Assembly (NCBI RefSeq): GCF_020884795.1
Contig: NZ_BBZF01000012.1
Span: 692,150-756,149, forward strand
Reading direction: 5' to 3'
Source of the DNA: Micromonospora okii
GTDB lineage: Bacteria > Actinomycetota > Actinomycetes > Mycobacteriales > Micromonosporaceae
DNA: 64,000 nt
Shown: positions 41,726 through 56,941 of the stretch, piece after piece
Layout of the letters: every line of letters begins with the position of its first letter
Position numbering within the stretch: the stretch's first letter is position 1
Program-made: the position numbers and the translations under genes
The notes under the pieces: generated by a model
Told to the model about the DNA's origin: nothing
What the model saw: the letters and a program-made list of their open reading frames with translations, nothing else
Databases searched by the model: none

Positions 41726-42394
41726 ATCAGCGTCGAACCACGCGTGAACGAGCAGATCCGGGCACGTGAGGTCCGACTGGTCGGCCCCGAGGGTGAGCAG
41801 GTGGGCATCGTCCCGCTGGAGCGCGCCCTTCAGCTGGCCGCGGACGTCGACCTGGACCTGGTCGAGGTTGCGCCGATGGCGCGCCCGCCGGTGTGCAAGC
41901 TCATGGACTTCGGCAAGTTCAAGTACGAGAGCGCACTCAAGGCGCGCGAAGCGCGGCGTAACCAGCAGCAGACCGTCATCAAGGAGATGAAGCTCCGGCC
42001 GAAGATCGACCCGCACGACTACGAGACCAAGAAGGGTCACGTGGTGCGGTTCCTCAAGGCCGGCGACAAGGTCAAGGTGACGATCATGTTCCGCGGTCGG
42101 GAGCAGAGCCGCCCGGAGCTGGGTTACCGGCTCCTGCGCCGGCTCGAATCCGAGATCACGGAGCTGGGATACGTCGAGGCCGCTCCGAAGCAGGACGGCC
42201 GAAACATGATCATGGTTCTCGCTCCGCACCGGGCCGTCAAGGCCTCCGCGGTCGCCGCTACGGCGTCCCGTGGTGCTCCCCGGGACCGGGCCGCGGAGGA
42301 ATCCGCAGCTCCGGCTGAGGGCGGGACCCCGGCGGCCGGCGAGACCGCAGCAGCCGGCGAGACCGGCACGACCGCCGACACCAGCGGTCAGTAA
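41726..42394 (+). CDS. infC: Translation initiation factor IF-3 (AUC start codon)
   Basis: The 222-residue protein shows [57 protein letters not shown] and [17 protein letters not shown], the IF-3 motifs. Homology to other actinobacterial IF-3 starts at [10 protein letters not shown], so the start is ATC at 41726, four bases after GAGGAGG (41715-41721). The nearest GTG (41744) is 22 bases from that site. Unusual AUU/AUC starts on infC allow IF-3 to repress its own translation. An alanine/glutamate-rich tail of about 45 residues follows the conserved domain. Confidence 0.93.
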   Translation: MSVEPRVNEQIRAREVRLVGPEGEQVGIVPLERALQLAADVDLDLVEVAPMARPPVCKLMDFGKFKYESALKAREARRNQQQTVIKEMKLRPKIDPHDYETKKGHVVRFLKAGDKVKVTIMFRGREQSRPELGYRLLRRLESEITELGYVEAAPKQDGRNMIMVLAPHRAVKASAVAATASRGAPRDRAAEESAAPAEGGTPAAGETAAAGETGTTADTSGQ

Positions 42395-42413
42395 CAGGGG
42401 AGAGACGTTCCAA

Positions 42414-42608
42414 ATGCCGAAGATGAAGAGCCACACGGGCATGGGTAAGCGGGTCAAGGTGACCGGCAAGGGCAAGATCGTTGCCCAGCAGGCGGGCCTC
42501 CGGCACAACCTGGAGAAGAAGCCCTCCACCCAGACCCGTCGGCTGACCGGCACCGTCGTGCTGGCCAAGGCCGATGTCAAGCGCATCAAGAAGCTGCTCG
42601 GCCGCTGA
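42414..42608 (+). CDS. rpmI: 50S ribosomal protein L35
   Basis: A 64-residue basic protein with the L35 signature MPKMKSHTGMGKRVKVTG and LEKKPSTQTRRL. AGGGGAGAG precedes the ATG. It sits in the universal infC-rpmI-rplT order. Confidence 0.97.
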   Translation: MPKMKSHTGMGKRVKVTGKGKIVAQQAGLRHNLEKKPSTQTRRLTGTVVLAKADVKRIKKLLGR

Positions 42609-42640
42609 CGCGCGCCACCTGAACCGAAGAAGGAGTTGAG

Positions 42641-43033
42641 ATGGCACGCGTCAAGCGGGCTGTGAACGCCCAGAAGAAGCGTCGTACCCTGCTGGAGACC
42701 GCGAGTGGCTACCGCGGTCAGCGCTCCCGGCTGTACCGCAAGGCCAAGGAGCAGGTGCTGCACTCGATGCAGTACGCCTACCGGGACCGTCGCGACCGCA
42801 AGGGCGACTTCCGGCAGCTCTGGATCACCCGGATCAACGCGGGCGCCCGCGCCAACGGGATGACCTACAACCGGCTGATCCAGGGCCTGCGCCTGGCCGG
42901 CGTCGAGGTCGACCGCAAGATCCTGGCCGACCTGGCCGTCAACGACGCCACCGCCTTCGCGGCGATCGTCGAGGTCGCCCGCGTCGCCGTGGCGGCCGAG
43001 GGCACCGGCGGCGCGGCGGCCCAGGCCGCCTGA
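42641..43033 (+). CDS. rplT: 50S ribosomal protein L20
   Basis: A 130-residue protein with [35 protein letters not shown] and [20 protein letters not shown], typical of L20. AAGGAG precedes ATG 42641. L20 represses its own operon in several bacteria by binding the leader. A 20-bp stem terminator follows. Confidence 0.97.
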   Translation: MARVKRAVNAQKKRRTLLETASGYRGQRSRLYRKAKEQVLHSMQYAYRDRRDRKGDFRQLWITRINAGARANGMTYNRLIQGLRLAGVEVDRKILADLAVNDATAFAAIVEVARVAVAAEGTGGAAAQAA

Positions 43034-43045
43034 TCCGCCAGCACC

Positions 43046-43097
43046 CGACCGAGGCGCCCGCCGCGTCGTCCCCGACGCGCGGCGGGCGCCTCGGTCG
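43046..43097 (+). terminator. Terminator hairpin after rplT
   Basis: A perfect 20-bp stem (43046-43065 with 43078-43097) and a 12-base loop follow the rplT stop by 12 bases. It ends 19 bases before the next start codon. Confidence 0.9.
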
Positions 43098-43116
43098 CGC
43101 TGGGGAGCCGCACACC

Positions 43117-43923
43117 ATGACCTTCACCCCGCGTACCCCCCGGATCGTCGCCGCCCGCCGGCTGCACCGCCGCCGGGACCGCGACGCCGCCGGTCGGTTC
43201 CTCGCCGAGGGCCCGCAGGCCGTCCGGGAGGCCCTCGCCCGCGCCGGCACCGTCGTCGAGCTGTTCGGCACCCCGGCGGCCCTCGACCGGCACGCCGACC
43301 TCGCCGCGCAGGCGGCCCGCGCCGACGTGCCCGTCTCCGAGGTCACCGACGACGCCCTCGCCGCGCTCGCCGAGACCGTCGCCCCGCAGGGCCTCGTCGC
43401 CGTCTGCCGGCACCTGGACGTGCCGCTGGACGCCGCGCTCGCCGCAGGCCCCCGCCTCGTCGCGGTGCTCGCCGAGATCCGTGACCCGGGCAACGCCGGG
43501 ACCGTGCTGCGCACCGCCGACGCCGCCGGGGCCGGGGCGGTGGTCTTCGCCGGCGACGCGGTCGACCCGTACAACGGCAAGTGCGTGCGGGCCTCCGCCG
43601 GCAGCCTCTTCCACGTCGACGTGGTCCGCGCGCCCGACCCCGTCGCCGTGGTCGCCGCGCTGCGGGCCGCCGGCCTCGCCGTCCTCGCCACCACCGGGTA
43701 CGGCGACCGCGACCTCGACGACCTCGCCGACGCCGGCGCCCTCGCGGCGCCGACCGCCTGGCTGTTCGGCTCGGAGGCGCACGGGCTGCCCGAGGAGCTG
43801 ACCGCCGCCGCCGACGCCCGGGTCCGGGTGCCGCTGCACGGGCGCGCCGAGAGCCTGAATCTGGCGGCGGCCGCCGCCGTCTGCCTGTACGCTTCAGCCA
43901 GAGCACTGCGCCGACGCCCGTGA
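43117..43923 (+). CDS. SPOUT (TrmH/SpoU) family RNA 2'-O-methyltransferase
   Basis: The 268-residue protein has an N-terminal substrate-binding domain (RRDRDAAGRFLAEGPQAV) and the SPOUT trefoil-knot motifs: motif 1 EIRDPGNAGTVLRTADAAG, motif 2 WLFGSEAHGLPEEL, motif 3 VPLHGRAESLNLAAAAAV. Such proteins methylate 23S rRNA or tRNA ribose, and this one occupies the conserved actinobacterial position between rplT and pheS. The exact target nucleotide cannot be told from the sequence. Similar genes confer thiopeptide resistance in producers, but position argues for housekeeping. Confidence 0.9.
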   Translation: MTFTPRTPRIVAARRLHRRRDRDAAGRFLAEGPQAVREALARAGTVVELFGTPAALDRHADLAAQAARADVPVSEVTDDALAALAETVAPQGLVAVCRHLDVPLDAALAAGPRLVAVLAEIRDPGNAGTVLRTADAAGAGAVVFAGDAVDPYNGKCVRASAGSLFHVDVVRAPDPVAVVAALRAAGLAVLATTGYGDRDLDDLADAGALAAPTAWLFGSEAHGLPEELTAAADARVRVPLHGRAESLNLAAAAAVCLYASARALRRRP

Positions 43924-44105
43924 GGGGCGCCGGGCGCGGTCCCACAGCAGGGGAGCAGTCCGACGATGGTGAACGCGCCACGGCGTTCGTTTAGCCAGCC
44001 CGCCGGTGTCGGCGGGCGGCGGGCCTGACCCTTCCCCCTGCGCGACCTCCCACCGGCGGGCTGCGGCGCAGCCGCGCGTCCGTAGACTCGCTTCGCCGCC
44101 CGTGA

Positions 44106-45215
<1,110 letters not shown>

Positions 45216-45255
45216 CGGCCCGGGCACGAGTAACGGAGACGGTGGTCTAACAGTC

Positions 45256-47838
45256 ATGCGAGTTTCTGTCAGTTGGCTGCGGGAGTACGTCGACCTCCCC
45301 GTCGACCTGCCCGCCGACGACCTGGAGCAGGCGCTGGTCGACCTCGGCATCGAGGTCGAGTCGGTCGCCGACCTGCGGGCGAGCGTCACCGGCGCGCTGG
45401 TCGTCGGCGAGGTCCTGGAGATCGAGGAGCTCACCGGCTTCAAGAAGCCGATCCGGTTCTGCCGGGTGGACGTCGGGGCGGCCAACGGCACCGGCGAGCC
45501 CCAGGAGATTGTCTGCGGGGCGCGCAACTTCGCCCCCGGCGACCGGGTCGTGGTGATCCTCCCCGGCGGCGTGCTGCCCGGCGGCTTCGCCATCGGCGCG
45601 CGCAAGACGTACGGGCGCAACTCCGCGGGCATGATCTGCTCCGCGAAGGAGCTGGGCCTGGGCGACGACCACTCGGGCATCATCGTGCTGCCCGAGGACG
45701 CCAAGGCCGCCCCCGGCGACGACGCGCGCGGCGTGGTCGGCCTCGACGACGTGGTGGTCGAGCTGGAGATCACCCCCGACCGGGGGTACGCCCTCAGCGT
45801 GCGCGGCATCGCCCGGGAGCTGGCCCACGCCCTCGGCGTGCCGTTCCGCGACCCGGGGCTGACGCCCGCGCCGGGCGGGACGGCCGAGCCGGCGTACCCG
45901 GTCGAGGTGCGCGACACCGTCGGCTGCGACCGGTTCGCCGCCCGGATGGTGCGGGGAATCGACCCGACCGCGCCCACGCCCGGCTGGATGCAGCGGCGGC
46001 TCACCGTCGCGGGCGTGCGCAGCATCTCCCTGGCCGTCGACGTCACCAACTACGTGATGCTCGAACTGGGCCAGCCCATGCACGCCTTCGACGCCGACCG
46101 GCTCTCCGGGCCGCTGGTGGTGCGCCGGGCCGAGGCGGGGGAGAAGCTGACCACCCTGGACGGGGTGACCCGCACGCTGGCCGTAGAGGACATGGTCATC
46201 GCCGACGCCGGGCTGCCCAACGCCCTCGCGGGCGACGACGCCGGGGTGCCGATCTCGCTCGCCGCCGTGATGGGCGGCGAGACCAGCGAGGTCGTCGCCT
46301 CCACCACGAACGTGCTCTTCGAGGCCGCGCACTGGGACCCGGTGATGGTCGGGCGCACCGCCCGCCGGCACAAGCTGTTCAGCGAGGCGGCGAAGCGCTG
46401 GGAGCGGGGCGTCGACCCGGCCCTGCCGCTGGTCGCGATCGAGCGGGCGGTGCGGCTGCTCACCGAGCACGCCGGCGGCACCCCCGGGGCCGAGATCCTC
46501 GACCTCGACCACGTCGCGCCGCGTACCCCGGTGACCCTGCCGGCGGACCTGCCGAGCCGGCGGGTGGGCGTGGCCTACTCGCCGGAGCGGGTGGTGTCGC
46601 TGCTGGAACAGGTCGGCTGCCACGTCACCAGGGGCGTCGACCGGCTCGGCGAGGACGCGGGCTCCGCCGCCGTCCCGGCCGCCGGCGGCGCGGACGCGCT
46701 CACCGTCGTGCCCCCGAGCTGGCGGCCCGACCTCACCGACCCGGCCGACCTGGTCGAGGAGGTGGTCCGCCTCGACGGGTACGACCGGGTGCCGTCGGTG
46801 CTGCCCACCGCGCCCCCCGGCCGGGGGCTGACCTGGCAGCAGCGACGGCGACGGGCCGTGGCCCGCTCGCTGGCCGAGCGCGGGTACGTGGAGGTGCTGG
46901 CCCACCCGTTCGTCGCCGGTGAGCTGGCCGACCAGCTCGGCCTGCCCGCCGACGACCCGCGCCGGGCGGCGGTGCGGGTCGCCAACCCGCTGTCGGAGGA
47001 GGAGCCGCTGCTGCGCACCACGCTGCTCGGCCCGCTGCTGGGCATCCTGCGGCGCAACCTCGGCCGGGGCCACCGCGACGTCGCCCTCTACGAGATCGGC
47101 ACGGTGTTCCACCCCCGCCCCGGCGTCGGCGCGCCGCCCGCGATGGGCGTCGACCGGCGGCCCACCGACGCGGAGTTCGCCGCCGCCGACGCGGTCGTGC
47201 CCGACCAGCCCCGGCACGTCGCCGTGGTGCTGACCGGGGACGCAGACCCGGCCGGCTGGTGGGGCGCGGGTCGACCGGCGGGCTGGGCGGACGCGATCGA
47301 GGCGGGGCGGGCGGTGCTCGCCGCCGCCGACATCCCCGCCGGGCGGGTCGAGGTGCGGGCCGCCGAGCACGCCCCCTGGCACCCGGGCCGCTGCGCCGAG
47401 CTGCTGGTCGACGGGGCCGTGGTCGGGCACGCCGGCGAGCTGCACCCGGCCGTGCTGGCCGCGCTGGAGCTGCCTCGGCGCACCAGCGCCATGGAGCTGG
47501 ACCTCGACGCGCTGCCGCCCGCCCCGGTCGCCCCGGCCCCGACGATCTCCGGCTTCCCGCCGGCGCTGATCGACGTGGCCCTGGTGGTGGACGAGCGGGT
47601 GCCGGCCGCCGAGGTGCAGCGCGCCCTGGTCGAGGGGGCCGGCGAGCTGCTGGAGGCCGTGCGGCTGTTCGACGTGTACGCCTCGGAGCAGCTCGGCGCG
47701 GGGCGCAAGTCGCTGGCGTACAAGCTGACCTTCCGCGCCCCCGACCGGACGCTGACGGTCGAGGAGGCGGTGGCGGCCCGCGACGCGGCGGTGGCCCGCG
47801 CGGCGGACCGCGTCAACGCCACCCTCCGCGGCGCCTGA
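45256..47838 (+). CDS. pheT: Phenylalanyl-tRNA synthetase beta subunit
   Basis: The 860-residue partner of PheS. Domain order is standard: B1 with the EMAP-like OB fold ([32 protein letters not shown]), B3/B4 editing domain ([32 protein letters not shown]), B5 ([20 protein letters not shown]), the catalytic-like B6/B7 and the C-terminal anticodon-binding FDX-ACB domain ([20 protein letters not shown]). It starts 40 bases after pheS. A palindromic dispersed repeat follows its stop. Confidence 0.97.
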   Translation: MRVSVSWLREYVDLPVDLPADDLEQALVDLGIEVESVADLRASVTGALVVGEVLEIEELTGFKKPIRFCRVDVGAANGTGEPQEIVCGARNFAPGDRVVVILPGGVLPGGFAIGARKTYGRNSAGMICSAKELGLGDDHSGIIVLPEDAKAAPGDDARGVVGLDDVVVELEITPDRGYALSVRGIARELAHALGVPFRDPGLTPAPGGTAEPAYPVEVRDTVGCDRFAARMVRGIDPTAPTPGWMQRRLTVAGVRSISLAVDVTNYVMLELGQPMHAFDADRLSGPLVVRRAEAGEKLTTLDGVTRTLAVEDMVIADAGLPNALAGDDAGVPISLAAVMGGETSEVVASTTNVLFEAAHWDPVMVGRTARRHKLFSEAAKRWERGVDPALPLVAIERAVRLLTEHAGGTPGAEILDLDHVAPRTPVTLPADLPSRRVGVAYSPERVVSLLEQVGCHVTRGVDRLGEDAGSAAVPAAGGADALTVVPPSWRPDLTDPADLVEEVVRLDGYDRVPSVLPTAPPGRGLTWQQRRRRAVARSLAERGYVEVLAHPFVAGELADQLGLPADDPRRAAVRVANPLSEEEPLLRTTLLGPLLGILRRNLGRGHRDVALYEIGTVFHPRPGVGAPPAMGVDRRPTDAEFAAADAVVPDQPRHVAVVLTGDADPAGWWGAGRPAGWADAIEAGRAVLAAADIPAGRVEVRAAEHAPWHPGRCAELLVDGAVVGHAGELHPAVLAALELPRRTSAMELDLDALPPAPVAPAPTISGFPPALIDVALVVDERVPAAEVQRALVEGAGELLEAVRLFDVYASEQLGAGRKSLAYKLTFRAPDRTLTVEEAVAARDAAVARAADRVNATLRGA

Positions 47839-47841
47839 GGT

Positions 47842-47895
47842 GTAAGGAGGGGCCCCTTGTTAACGCTTCCTGTATAGGAAGGGGCCCCTCCTAAC
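47842..47895. repeat. Palindromic interspersed repeat, copy 2
   Basis: GTAAGGAGGGGCCCCTTGTT at the left and AGGAAGGGGCCCCTCCTAAC at the right form near-complementary arms around ACGCTTCCTGTAT. It sits three bases after the pheT stop, where it could terminate transcription. Confidence 0.85.
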
Positions 47896-47944
47896 CACCC
47901 CGACAGCGGCCCGGCCAAGCTCACCGCCGGGCGGTTCGTCATTC

Positions 47945-47964
47945 TCATGCAGTCGAGTGCATGA
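47945..47964. promoter_or_regulatory. Candidate ArgR operator upstream of argC
   Basis: TCATGCA and TGCATGA are perfect inverted 7-base arms with a 6-base centre, two bases upstream of the argC -35 element. A second partial site, GCATAGGCATGC at 48000-48011, overlaps the predicted transcription start. The size and paired arrangement fit ARG boxes, and argR is in the same operon. Confidence 0.6.
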
Positions 47965-47966
47965 CC

Positions 47967-47995
47967 TTGCGATGGGACGCCGACCCGAGTAGCCT
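47967..47995 (+). promoter_or_regulatory. argC operon promoter
   Basis: TTGCGA (47967-47972) and TAGCCT (47990-47995), 17 bases apart, precede argC by about 28 bases. Confidence 0.7.
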
Positions 47996-48022
47996 TCGCT
48001 GCATAGGCATGCGGAGGTGGGA

Positions 48023-49024
48023 ATGGGTATTCGAGTCGCGGTCGCCGGGGCGAGTGGCTACGCCGGGGGTGAGCTGCTGCGCCTGATCGCCGGTCACCCG
48101 GAGTTCGACCTGGTCACCGCCACCGCGCACAGCCGGGCCGGCGCGCCGGTCAGCGCCGTACACCCGCAGCTCGCCGGGCTGGACCTGGTGTTCGCCGCGA
48201 CCGAGCCGGCCGCCCTCGCCGACGCGGACCTGGTCTTCCTGGCCCTGCCGCACGGCGAGTCGGCGGCCCTCGCGGCGGCCCTGCCCGAGTCGGCCCGGGT
48301 GGTCGACCTGGGCGCGGACCACCGGCTGCGCGACGCGGCGGCCTGGTCGCGCTACTACGGCGGCGAGCACGCGGGGGCCTGGGCGTACGGCCTGCCGGAG
48401 CTGCCCGGCCAGCGCACGGAGATCACCGCCGCCACTCGGGTGGCCAGCACCGGCTGTTACGCGGCGGCAGTCACGCTCGCGCTCGCCCCGCTGGTCGCCG
48501 CCGGCGCGGTCGAGCCGGCCGACGTGGTGGTGGTCGCCGCCTCCGGCACCTCCGGCGCGGGCCGGGCCGCCAAGGTCCACCTGCTCGGCAGCGAGGTGAT
48601 GGGCGACCTGTCGCCGTACAAGGTCGGCGCCCACCAGCACGTACCGGAGATCAAGCAGGCCACCGGCGCGACGAGCCTGTCGTTCACGCCGGTCCTCGCG
48701 CCGATGCCGCGCGGCATCCTCGCCACGGTCACGGCCGTGCCGACGGGCGACGCCGACCCGGCGGCGCTGCTCGCCGAGGCGTACGCGGACGCGCCGTTCG
48801 TGCACGTGCTGCCGCAGGGGGCCTGGCCGCACACCGCCGCCACCCTCGGCTCGAACTCCTGCCACCTCCAGGCGGGCGTCGACGCCGACTCGGGCCGGGT
48901 GATCGTGGTCAGCGCCATCGACAACCTCGGCAAGGGCGCGGCCGGCCAGGCCGTGCAGAACGCCAACCTGATGTTCGGCCTCCCCGAGACCACGGGCCTT
49001 TCTATCTTCGGAGTATCACCATGA
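48023..49024 (+). CDS. argC: N-acetyl-gamma-glutamyl-phosphate reductase
   Basis: Third step of arginine synthesis (NADPH reduction of acetylglutamyl phosphate). The 333-residue protein shows VAVAGASGYAGGELLRL (nucleotide binding), FLALPHGESAAL, ASTGCYAAAVTLAL with the catalytic Cys, and VPEIKQATG/HAPIV-type region TPVLAPMPRGIL. ATG 48023 has GGAGG at five bases; GTG 48017 is inside that site. First gene of argCJBDFRGH, overlapping argJ by ATGA. Confidence 0.96.
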   Translation: MGIRVAVAGASGYAGGELLRLIAGHPEFDLVTATAHSRAGAPVSAVHPQLAGLDLVFAATEPAALADADLVFLALPHGESAALAAALPESARVVDLGADHRLRDAAAWSRYYGGEHAGAWAYGLPELPGQRTEITAATRVASTGCYAAAVTLALAPLVAAGAVEPADVVVVAASGTSGAGRAAKVHLLGSEVMGDLSPYKVGAHQHVPEIKQATGATSLSFTPVLAPMPRGILATVTAVPTGDADPAALLAEAYADAPFVHVLPQGAWPHTAATLGSNSCHLQAGVDADSGRVIVVSAIDNLGKGAAGQAVQNANLMFGLPETTGLSIFGVSP

Positions 49025-50189
49025 CCGTCACCGCTCCCAGGGGGTTCCGGGCGGCCGGGGTCGCCGCCGGGCTCAAGGCCGGCGGCGCGGGCGACGTCGC
49101 CCTCGTCGTCAACGACGGCCCGGACGCCGGAGTCGCCGGCGTCTTCACCGCCAACCGCGTCAAGGCGGCCCCCGTGCTCTGGACCCAGCAGGTCGTCCGG
49201 CACGGGGTGGCCCGTGCCGTGGTGCTCAACTCGGGCGGCGCGAACGCCTGCACCGGCCCGGGCGGCTTCCAGGACACCCACGCCACCGCCGAGCACACCG
49301 CCGCCGCGCTGACCTCGTCGAGCCCCCGGCTGCGGCTCGGCGCGGTGGACGTCGCGGTCTGCTCCACCGGCCTGATCGGCGAGCGGCTGCCGATGGAGAA
49401 GCTGCTGCCGGGCGTGCGCGCGGCGATCCGCGGCCTGTCCCGCGACGGCGGCACCGCAGCCGCCGAGGCAATCATGACCACCGACACCCGGCCGAAGACG
49501 ACGGTGGCCGCCGGTAGCGGCTGGACCGTCGGCGGGATGGCCAAGGGCGCCGGGATGCTCGCCCCCGCCATGGCGACCATGCTCTGCGTGCTCACCACCG
49601 ACGCGGTCGCCGGGCCGGAGACGCTCGACGCCGCCCTGCGCGCGGCGTGCCGGGTCACCTTCGACCGCGTCGACTCCGACGGCTGCATGTCCACCAACGA
49701 CACGGTGCTGCTGCTCTCCAGCGGCGCGTCCGGCATCGAGCCGACCGAGGCCGAGCTGACCGAGGCGGTCACCGCCGCCTGCCACGACCTGGCCCAGCAG
49801 CTCGTCGCCGACGCGGAGGGCGCCACCAAGCAGATCGCCATCGACGTGGTGGGTGCCGCGAGCGAGGACGACGCGGTCGAGGTGGGCCGGTCGGTGGCCC
49901 GCAACAACCTGGTCAAGACGGCGCTGTTCGGCAACGACCCGAACTGGGGTCGGATCCTCGCCGCCGTCGGCACCACCGCCGCCGCCTTCGAGCCGGACCG
50001 CCTCGACGTCGCCGTCAACGGCGTGTGGGTGTGCCGGGCCGGGGCCGCCGCCGAGGACCGGTCGAAGGTGGACCTCACCGGGCGGGACGTGACCATCCGG
50101 ATCGACCTGCACGCCGGGGACGCGGCGGCCACGGTCTGGACCAACGACCTGTCGCACGCGTACGTGCACGAGAACTCGGCGTACTCGAC

Positions 50190-50193
<4 letters not shown>
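49021..50193 (+). CDS. argJ: Bifunctional ornithine acetyltransferase / N-acetylglutamate synthase
   Basis: Recycles the acetyl group between acetylornithine and glutamate. The 390-residue precursor self-cleaves before the threonine in [17 protein letters not shown], giving two chains; that motif is intact. Other text: [27 protein letters not shown], and [20 protein letters not shown] in pieces. Because argJ is present, argA may not be needed for bulk flux. It overlaps argC and argB by four bases each. Confidence 0.96.
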
Positions 50194-53737
<3,544 letters not shown>

Positions 53738-53741
<4 letters not shown>

Positions 53742-54949
53742 CCGAGCGGGTCGTCCTTGCGTACTCCGGAGGGCTGGACACCTCCGTCGCCATTCCGTAC
53801 CTGGCCGAACAGACCGGCGCCGAGATCATCGCGGTCGCGGTGGACGTCGGGCAGGGCGGCGAGGACCTCGACGCCATCCGGCAGCGCGCCCTGGACTGCG
53901 GGGCCGTGGAGTCGGAGGTGGTCGACGCGCGCGACGAGTTCGCCGCCGACTACTGCCTGCCGGCGATGCGGGCCAACGCCCTCTACATGGACCGGTACCC
54001 GCTGGTCTCCGCGCTGTCCCGGCCGCTGATCGTCAAGCACCTGGTGGCCGCGGCCCGCAAGCACGGCGGCACCGTCGTGTCGCACGGCTGCACGGGCAAG
54101 GGCAACGACCAGGTGCGCTTCGAGGTCGGCCTGGGCGCGCTCGCCCCCGACCTGAAGATCATCGCCCCGGCCCGGGACTTCGCCTGGACCCGGGACAAGG
54201 CCATCGCCTTCGCCGAGGAGAAGGGGCTGCCGATCGACGTGTCGGCCAAGTCGCCGTACTCCATCGACCAGAACCTGTGGGGCCGGGCCGTGGAGACCGG
54301 CTTCCTGGAGGACATCTGGAACGCCCCGATCGAGGACCTGTACTCGTACACGTCCGACCCGGCGCAGGAGCGCGACCCCGACGAGGTCGTGATCACCTTC
54401 GACGCCGGCGTGCCGGTGGCGATCGACGGCGAGACCGTCACCCCGTACCAGGCGATCCGTGAGCTGAACCGGCGCGCGGGCGCGCAGGGCGTCGGCCGCC
54501 TCGACATGGTCGAGGACCGCCTGGTCGGCATCAAGAGCCGCGAGGTGTACGAGGCCCCCGGCGCGATCGCGCTGATCACCGCCCATCAGGAGCTGGAGGC
54601 GGTCACCGTCGAGCGGGACCTGGCCCGGTTCAAGCGCGGCGTCGACCAGCGCTGGGGCGAGCTGGTCTACGACGGCCTGTGGTTCTCCCCGCTGAAGAAG
54701 GCCCTGGACGCCTTCATCGACGACGCCCAGCAGCAGGTCTCCGGCGAGGTGCGGCTGGTGCTGCACGGCGGCCGGGCCACCGTCACCGGCCGGCGCTCCG
54801 AGGCGAGCCTGTACGACTTCGGCATGGCCACCTACGACACCGGCGACACCTTCGACCAGTCCCTCGCCAAGGGATTCGTGCAGCTCTGGGGCCTGCCGAG
54901 CAAGATGGCCGCCGCCCGGGACGCCCGGTTGGGTCAGGTGGCGTCGTGA
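53738..54949 (+). CDS. argG: Argininosuccinate synthase
   Basis: Joins citrulline and aspartate with ATP. The 403-residue protein has the P-loop-like [34 protein letters not shown] and [15 protein letters not shown], all typical. ATG 53738 overlaps the argR stop; the in-frame GTG 53696 would add 14 residues from the argR 3' end and is unlikely. The stop overlaps argH. Confidence 0.97.
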
Positions 54950-56421
54950 CCTTCACAATGGGCGGCGTGGACGACAAGAGCCTCACCGAGAACAGCGCCG
55001 CGACCAACCGTACGAGCCTGTGGGGTGGCCGGTTCGCCGGCGGCCCCTCCGAGGCGCTGGCCCGCCTGTCGGTCAGCGTGCAGTTCGACTGGCGCCTCGC
55101 CCCGTACGACCTCGCCGGGTCCCGGGCGCACGCCCGGGTCCTCGCGGGCGCGGGCCTGCTCGACCCGGAGGAGCTGGGGAAGATCCTGGCCGCCCTGGAC
55201 GACCTGGAGGCGGCCTGCGCCTCCGGGGCGTTCCGCCCGACGGTGGACGACGAGGACGTACACACCGCCCTGGAGCGCGGCCTGCTGGAGCGCCTCGGCG
55301 GCCTCGGGGGCAAGCTGCGCGCCGGCCGGTCCCGCAACGACCAGGTCGCCACCGACCTGCGGCTCTACCTGCGCGACCACGCCCGGGGCGTGGCCGCGCG
55401 GCTGGTCGAGCTGGCCGAGGCCCTGGTCGAGCAGGCGGGGCGGCACGTGGACACGGCCGCGCCGGGGATGACCCACCTCCAGCATGCCCAGCCGGTCACC
55501 TTCGGCCACTGGCTGCTGGCGCACGTGCAGCCGCTGCTGCGCGACCTGGAGCGGCTGCGCGACTGGGACCACCGCACCGCGGTCAGCCCGCTCGGCGCGG
55601 GCGCGCTCGCCGGTTCGGGCCTGCCGCTGGACCCGGGGGCGGTGGCGAAGGAGCTGGGCTTCCGCACGTCCTTCGCCAACTCGATGGACGCCGTCGCCGA
55701 CCGCGACTTCGTCGCGGAGTTCCTCTTCGTCACCGCGATGGTCGGGGTGCACCTGTCCCGCCTCGGCGAGGAGGTGGTGCTCTGGACGTCGCAGGAGTTC
55801 GGCTGGGTCGAGCTGGACGACTCCTTCGCGACCGGGTCGTCGATCATGCCGCAGAAGAAGAACGCGGACATCGCCGAGCTGGCCCGGGGCAAGTCCGGCC
55901 GGCTCGTCGGCGGGCTGATGAGCGTGCTCACCATGCTCAAGGGCCTGCCGATGGCGTACGACCGGGACATGCAGGAGGACAAGGAGCCGGCCTTCGACGC
56001 GGTCGACACCCTGGAGCTGCTGCTGCCGGCCCTCGCGGGAATGATCTCCACCATGACGGTACGCGTCGACCGCCTGGTCGCCGCCGCCCCGGTCGGCTTC
56101 TCCCTGGCCACCGAGGTCGCCGACTGGCTGGTCCGCCGCGACGTGCCGTTCCGGGACGCGCACGAGATCACCGGGAAGCTGGTGGCGCTCTGCGTGGCCC
56201 GCGACTGCGCCCTCGACGAGCTCTCCGACGCCGACCTCGCGGCGGTCAGCGAGCGACTCGACCCGTCGGTGCGCGACGTGCTGTCGGTCTCCTCGGCCCT
56301 CGCCGCCCGGACCACCCCGGGCTCCACCGGCCCCGGGCCGGTCGCCGACCAGCTCGCCACCGCCGCCGACCTGCTGGCGGGCTGGCGGGAGTGGGCCGCC
56401 GAGGCGGTCGTGCCCCGCTGA
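54946..56421 (+). CDS. argH: Argininosuccinate lyase
   Basis: Cleaves argininosuccinate to arginine and fumarate. The 491-residue protein has [36 protein letters not shown] in pieces, [16 protein letters not shown] with the catalytic His, and the signature [19 protein letters not shown] 54946 overlaps the argG stop; ATG 54958 is possible. It ends the operon and is followed by a strong terminator. Confidence 0.97.
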   Translation: MTFTMGGVDDKSLTENSAATNRTSLWGGRFAGGPSEALARLSVSVQFDWRLAPYDLAGSRAHARVLAGAGLLDPEELGKILAALDDLEAACASGAFRPTVDDEDVHTALERGLLERLGGLGGKLRAGRSRNDQVATDLRLYLRDHARGVAARLVELAEALVEQAGRHVDTAAPGMTHLQHAQPVTFGHWLLAHVQPLLRDLERLRDWDHRTAVSPLGAGALAGSGLPLDPGAVAKELGFRTSFANSMDAVADRDFVAEFLFVTAMVGVHLSRLGEEVVLWTSQEFGWVELDDSFATGSSIMPQKKNADIAELARGKSGRLVGGLMSVLTMLKGLPMAYDRDMQEDKEPAFDAVDTLELLLPALAGMISTMTVRVDRLVAAAPVGFSLATEVADWLVRRDVPFRDAHEITGKLVALCVARDCALDELSDADLAAVSERLDPSVRDVLSVSSALAARTTPGSTGPGPVADQLATAADLLAGWREWAAEAVVPR

Positions 56422-56433
56422 CGACACCGTCGT

Positions 56434-56468
56434 GACGCGGCGCGCGGGAACCTCCCGCGCGCCGCGTC
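56434..56468. terminator. Terminator hairpin after argH
   Basis: A perfect 16-bp stem (56434-56449 with 56453-56468) with an ACC loop lies 12 bases after the argH stop and abuts the decayed P-type ATPase fragment on the other strand. Confidence 0.9.
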
Positions 56469-56477
56469 GCTCGTTGC

Positions 56478-56937
56478 GCCGGGCGCGCCCTTGGCCAGGG
56501 TGCCGGCCTTGTCGAACAGCACCGCGTCGCCGGTGCACGTCCGCTCCGACGCGAGACGGTCCTTGACGAGGATGCCGGCTCGCGCGGACACTGCGGCAGG
56601 GCGCAGGGCGGCCAGTTCCCACCAGAAGGCCAGGTCGAACAGCCCGAAGCTGGTCGCCAGCGACGCCGCGTAGGCGACGGTGATGGCCATGGCGATCAGC
56701 AGCATCATGCCCGGCGTCCGGCCTCGGACCTCGGCGGTGGCGCCGACGAGGAACGGCCAGCCGCCGTGGGAGAACACGATCGGGCCCAGGACCGGCCCGA
56801 TGAGGTTCATGCCGGGGAAGCCCAGGGGGTAGCCGAACCAGCCCGTCACCAGGTGGCTGGTCACCACGATCGGGACGGTCAGGGCCAGGCTGGGCCAGGG
56901 GTGCAGCGCAAGGGTGATGGCAGAGGCGACCGGGTGG
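56478..56937 (-). pseudogene. Remnant of a copper-translocating P-type ATPase (CopB-like)
   Basis: Two blocks of a P1B ATPase are joined on the minus strand. The first carries transmembrane helices 1-3 (VVTSHLVTGWFGYPLGF, WPFLVGATAEVRGRTPGM, LLIAMAITVAYAASLA, LAFWWELAAL). The second begins after the CPC/CPH helix and actuator domain at GILVKDRLASER and reaches the phosphorylation motif, which reads DKAGTLAKG instead of DKTGTLTKG. Around 240 residues are missing between them, the histidine-rich N-terminus is gone, and nothing follows the motif. No good start codon is present. It lies directly downstream of csoR, so a copper-exporter gene once formed an operon with it. Confidence 0.85.
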
Positions 56938-56941
56938 GGCG

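Noticed and set aside
43966..44028. Possible 20-codon leader peptide before pheS (MVNAPRRSFSQPAGVGG...)
   Set aside because: It has only one Phe codon and a weakly placed ribosome-binding tract, and no convincing alternative hairpins for attenuation, so it cannot be supported.
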